Positions 5,502 through 5,671 of a stretch of DNA of 5,671 nt are shown one piece after another. The stretch lies in NCBI GenBank assembly GCA_036645575.1, contig JAVXNW010000133.1, positions 1 to 5,671 of the forward strand, written 5' to 3'. The DNA comes from JAVXNW01 sp036645575 (lineage in GTDB: Bacteria; Bacillota; Clostridia; Christensenellales; Aristaeellaceae). The notes under the pieces are model-generated. The model saw nothing but the letters and a program-made list of their open reading frames with translations, was not told the origin of the DNA and searched no databases. Made by a program: the position numbers and the translations under genes. Each line of letters begins with the position of its first letter. The first letter of the stretch is position 1.

Positions 5502-5593
5502 GGAGGCGAGGGGAACCAGGAGGCGGGAAGATAATTAAGGGAGGCGGCGAGGAGGAGGCGGGGGGAACCAGGAGGCGGGAAGTATATTTAGGG
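5502..5593. repeat. Purine-rich direct repeat, two 40-bp copies at 52-bp period
   Basis: Copy 1 (5502-5541) and copy 2 (5554-5593) share GGAGGCG, one variable base, GGGGAACCAGGAGGCGGGAAG, a short AT-rich island (ATAATTAA or TATATTTA) and GGG. The whole stretch from 5486 to 5605 is almost pure purine on the + strand. There is no reading frame of note. The function is unknown. Confidence 0.8.
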
Positions 5594-5601
5594 GGACGGA
5601 C

Positions 5602-5671
5602 GGGGGGCCTCCGGCGGCCGGGGCGCTGCCCCTGGACCCCGCCAAGGAAGGTCCTTGGATGCCAGCGCGCC
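5602..5671. repeat. Hairpin-rich GC segment, probably a dispersed intergenic repeat cut by the window end
   Basis: Three stems lie in a row. GGCC/GGCC is at 5606-5609 with 5616-5619 (GGCC is self-complementary; loop 6). GGGGC/GCCCC is at 5620-5624 with 5628-5632 (loop GCT). CCAAGGA/TCCTTGG is at 5642-5648 with 5652-5658 (loop AGG). The layout, a CCTCCGGCGGCC start, then CTGCCCCTGGACCCCGCC and a variable hairpin, resembles intergenic repeats I recall from gut Clostridia; this could not be searched here. None of the stems ends in a T-run. Confidence 0.5.

Noticed and set aside
5501..5606. Canonical G-quadruplex
   Set aside because: There are many G-runs, but I could not find four runs of three or more G with all loops of seven bases or fewer. 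Only looser two-tetrad or long-loop forms fit.

Overview
The window reads as a chromosomal stretch from a high-GC, Gram-positive-type bacterium, most likely a Clostridia-like Firmicute. The reasons are purine-rich Shine-Dalgarno sequences (AAGGAG, GGGGAGGG), secreted peptidoglycan-binding repeats behind a classic signal peptide, a YugP-type membrane zinc peptidase, a GtrA protein, and strong third-position GC in every gene. This placement is an inference; there is no rRNA or other taxonomic marker. All six genes lie on the + strand.

Layout. (1) 2-331: the C-terminal end of a protein cut by the window edge. It is a peptidase S74 / intramolecular chaperone auto-processing domain, as found at the end of phage tail-spike and fibre proteins, with its Ser/Lys dyad visible. 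(2) 359-1006: a Cys-rich pentapeptide-repeat protein with a Qnr/MfpA-like C-terminal tail. It appears to have its own promoter inside the end of gene 1. (3) 1086-1511: a small four-helix GtrA-family membrane protein, followed by a clear intrinsic terminator at 1529-1556. (4) 1636-3714: a 692-residue secreted protein with an N-terminal propeller-like region, an acidic hexapeptide tandem repeat and four peptidoglycan-binding domains. It ends at a second strong terminator (3762-3796). (5) 3936-4736: an unrecognised 266-residue soluble protein with an odd start region behind a structured 139-nt leader. (6) 4799-5488: a YugP-family membrane zinc metallopeptidase with an extended -10 promoter overlapping the stop of gene 5. 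(7) 5489-5671: non-coding, made of a purine-rich tract with a 52-bp-period direct repeat, then a hairpin-rich GC segment that looks like a dispersed intergenic repeat and runs off the window.

Terminators and promoters split the window into mostly single-gene units, so this is not one obvious pathway operon. A loose common theme is the cell envelope: GtrA (membrane glycan precursor handling), the wall-binding secreted protein and the membrane peptidase. I found no toxin-antitoxin, CRISPR or defence cassette. The most unusual items are the self-cleaving chaperone tail next to ordinary chromosomal genes, the 20-residue cysteine ladder in the pentapeptide protein, the in-frame minisatellite in the wall-binding protein, the uncertain start of gene 5, and the repeat complex at the right end.
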